Source of the DNA: Pseudomonas luteola NBRC 103146
GTDB taxonomy: Bacteria > Pseudomonadota > Gammaproteobacteria > Pseudomonadales > Pseudomonadaceae
Reading direction: 5' to 3'
Assembly (NCBI RefSeq): GCF_002091675.1
Contig: NZ_BDAE01000001.1
Span: 124,001 to 188,000, forward strand
Length of the DNA stretch: 64,000 nucleotides
Below the pieces are notes generated by a model that was given only the letters and a program-made list of their open reading frames with translations, ran no database searches and was not told the DNA's origin. The position numbers and the translations under genes were made by a program. This document shows, piece by piece, positions 63,276-64,000 of the stretch (its first letter is position 1; every line of letters starts with the position of its first letter).

Positions 63276-64000
63276 ATGAGTAACGACTCCCGGCCATTAG
63301 GTCCTCTCGTCTTGTTCGTGGAGGATGAACCGAGCATCTCGGACATTCTGGTGGCCTATCTGCAACGTGACGGCTTGCGTACCGTGCATACAGCGGACGG
63401 GCTCGAAGCCCTCCAGCTGTTCCGTCGTATGCGTCCAGACATCGTGCTGCTTGATATCCGCCTGCCCGGCATGGATGGCGTAGACATCCTCAAGACCATC
63501 CGCAACGAAAGCGAGACGCCGGTCATCATGGTCAGCGCCCTGGCCGACGATCTCGACAAGATGCTCAGCCTTCGCCTGGGGGCCGACGACTATGTGGTCA
63601 AGCCGTATAACCCGGCCGAGGTTGTGGCCCGTGTCCGGGCGGTACTGCGCCGCACCAGTGCTGTCCAGGCGCAGACACATACGTCTGCCCCGCTGCGCGT
63701 AGGTCGTCTGGAAATCGACCAGCAGGCCTACATGGCCCGGGCATACAGCGAAGGCGGCGAAGCTCAGGTCCTGCCACTGACCCTGACCGAATTTCGTTTG
63801 TTGAGCACGCTGGCCAACCAGCCTCGCCGCTGCTTTTCGCGCAGCGAGCTGATCGAGTCCTGCCTGCCGGAAAGCGACGCGCTGGATCGGGTCATCGACT
63901 CGCATTTGAGCAAGCTGCGGCGCAAGCTTCAGGATGCCGGTTGTGATGATCTGATCGAAACTGTACGCGGCATCGGGTATCGACTATGGCCCGAGTCCTA
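63276..64000 (+). CDS. OmpR-family response regulator, cut by the window end
   Basis: 241 complete codons are visible, running off the end with TA as the last two bases; probably nearly complete, as a stop may follow at once. Receiver domain with acidic pair Glu16-Asp17, phospho-Asp60 (IVLLDIRLPGMDG) and Lys109 (VVKPYNPAE). A winged-helix output domain follows from about residue 145 (LTLTEFRLLSTLANQP, LDRVIDSHLSKLRRKL). Divergent from the exporter operon, so a good candidate for its regulator; the cognate sensor kinase probably lies beyond the window. Confidence 0.9.
   Translation, partial: MSNDSRPLGPLVLFVEDEPSISDILVAYLQRDGLRTVHTADGLEALQLFRRMRPDIVLLDIRLPGMDGVDILKTIRNESETPVIMVSALADDLDKMLSLRLGADDYVVKPYNPAEVVARVRAVLRRTSAVQAQTHTSAPLRVGRLEIDQQAYMARAYSEGGEAQVLPLTLTEFRLLSTLANQPRRCFSRSELIESCLPESDALDRVIDSHLSKLRRKLQDAGCDDLIETVRGIGYRLWPES

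Overview
The window is a stretch of chromosome from a Pseudomonas-like gammaproteobacterium, probably close to the replication origin. The gene order rsmB-fmt-def / LysM-dprA-tsaC / qor / hemF-aroE, the divergent trpI / trpBA locus, and the LysR / betC / choX locus all match the origin-proximal region of Pseudomonas genomes. This is recalled synteny, not a database search. Most genes use a GC-rich code. Two parts look foreign: a modest one around an isolated rmlD/rfbD gene (about 17.93-19.2 kb) and a strong AT-rich island (about 44.17-45.84 kb).

Layout. 0-7.7 kb: an Nramp metal transporter (N-terminus at the window edge), a PilZ protein, a TPR protein, the translation genes rsmB, fmt and def, then divergent lysM-dprA-tsaC. 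trkA, normally next to rsmB, is absent. 7.8-11.4 kb: a very large multi-PAS hybrid histidine kinase gene split by a one-base frameshift. 11.5-14.4 kb: qor, hemF, aroE, followed by a gap with two perfect DnaA boxes. 14.7-17.9 kb: OsmC, an aldo/keto reductase, an HxlR regulator and a flavin monooxygenase. 18-25.5 kb: orphan rmlD, pcaIJ with a perfect palindromic operator, small uncharacterised proteins, and a MerR/TipAS regulator next to a Bcr/CflA exporter. 25.5-28.7 kb: the lemA-TPM-TPM operon, dodecin, a DUF883 protein and a structured intergenic region that may encode a small RNA. 28.7-31.7 kb: trpI and trpBA. 31.7-42.2 kb: pbpG, oxidoreductases, a lactonase, a VOC protein, a chemoreceptor, and the choline-sulfate genes betC and choX. 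42.6-51.7 kb: a HAD phosphatase, an SDR, the AT-rich island, a glutamine synthetase-like/aminotransferase pair, a GST, a lipoprotein alkaline phosphatase behind a Pho box, and an acetyltransferase.

The most unusual part is 51.9-64.0 kb. Two compact operons face each other and overlap at their 3' ends. The plus-strand operon has a class III aminotransferase, a FemAB/GNAT-like transferase and a ureohydrolase-fold protein. The minus-strand operon has a complete OMF / ABC permease / ATPase / adaptor exporter, a HAD phosphatase, an alpha/beta hydrolase, two ArnE/F-like half-size transporters and a DegT-type aminotransferase. A response regulator gene, cut by the window end, starts on the other side of the exporter. 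Together these look like a system that makes, modifies and exports an amino-containing small molecule or envelope component. I do not recognise it as a described cluster.

Small dispersed repeats (a REP-like family of about 29 bp) sit at several 3' ends, and several intrinsic terminators separate the transcription units. I saw no rRNA, tRNA, CRISPR array, intact insertion sequence or prophage.
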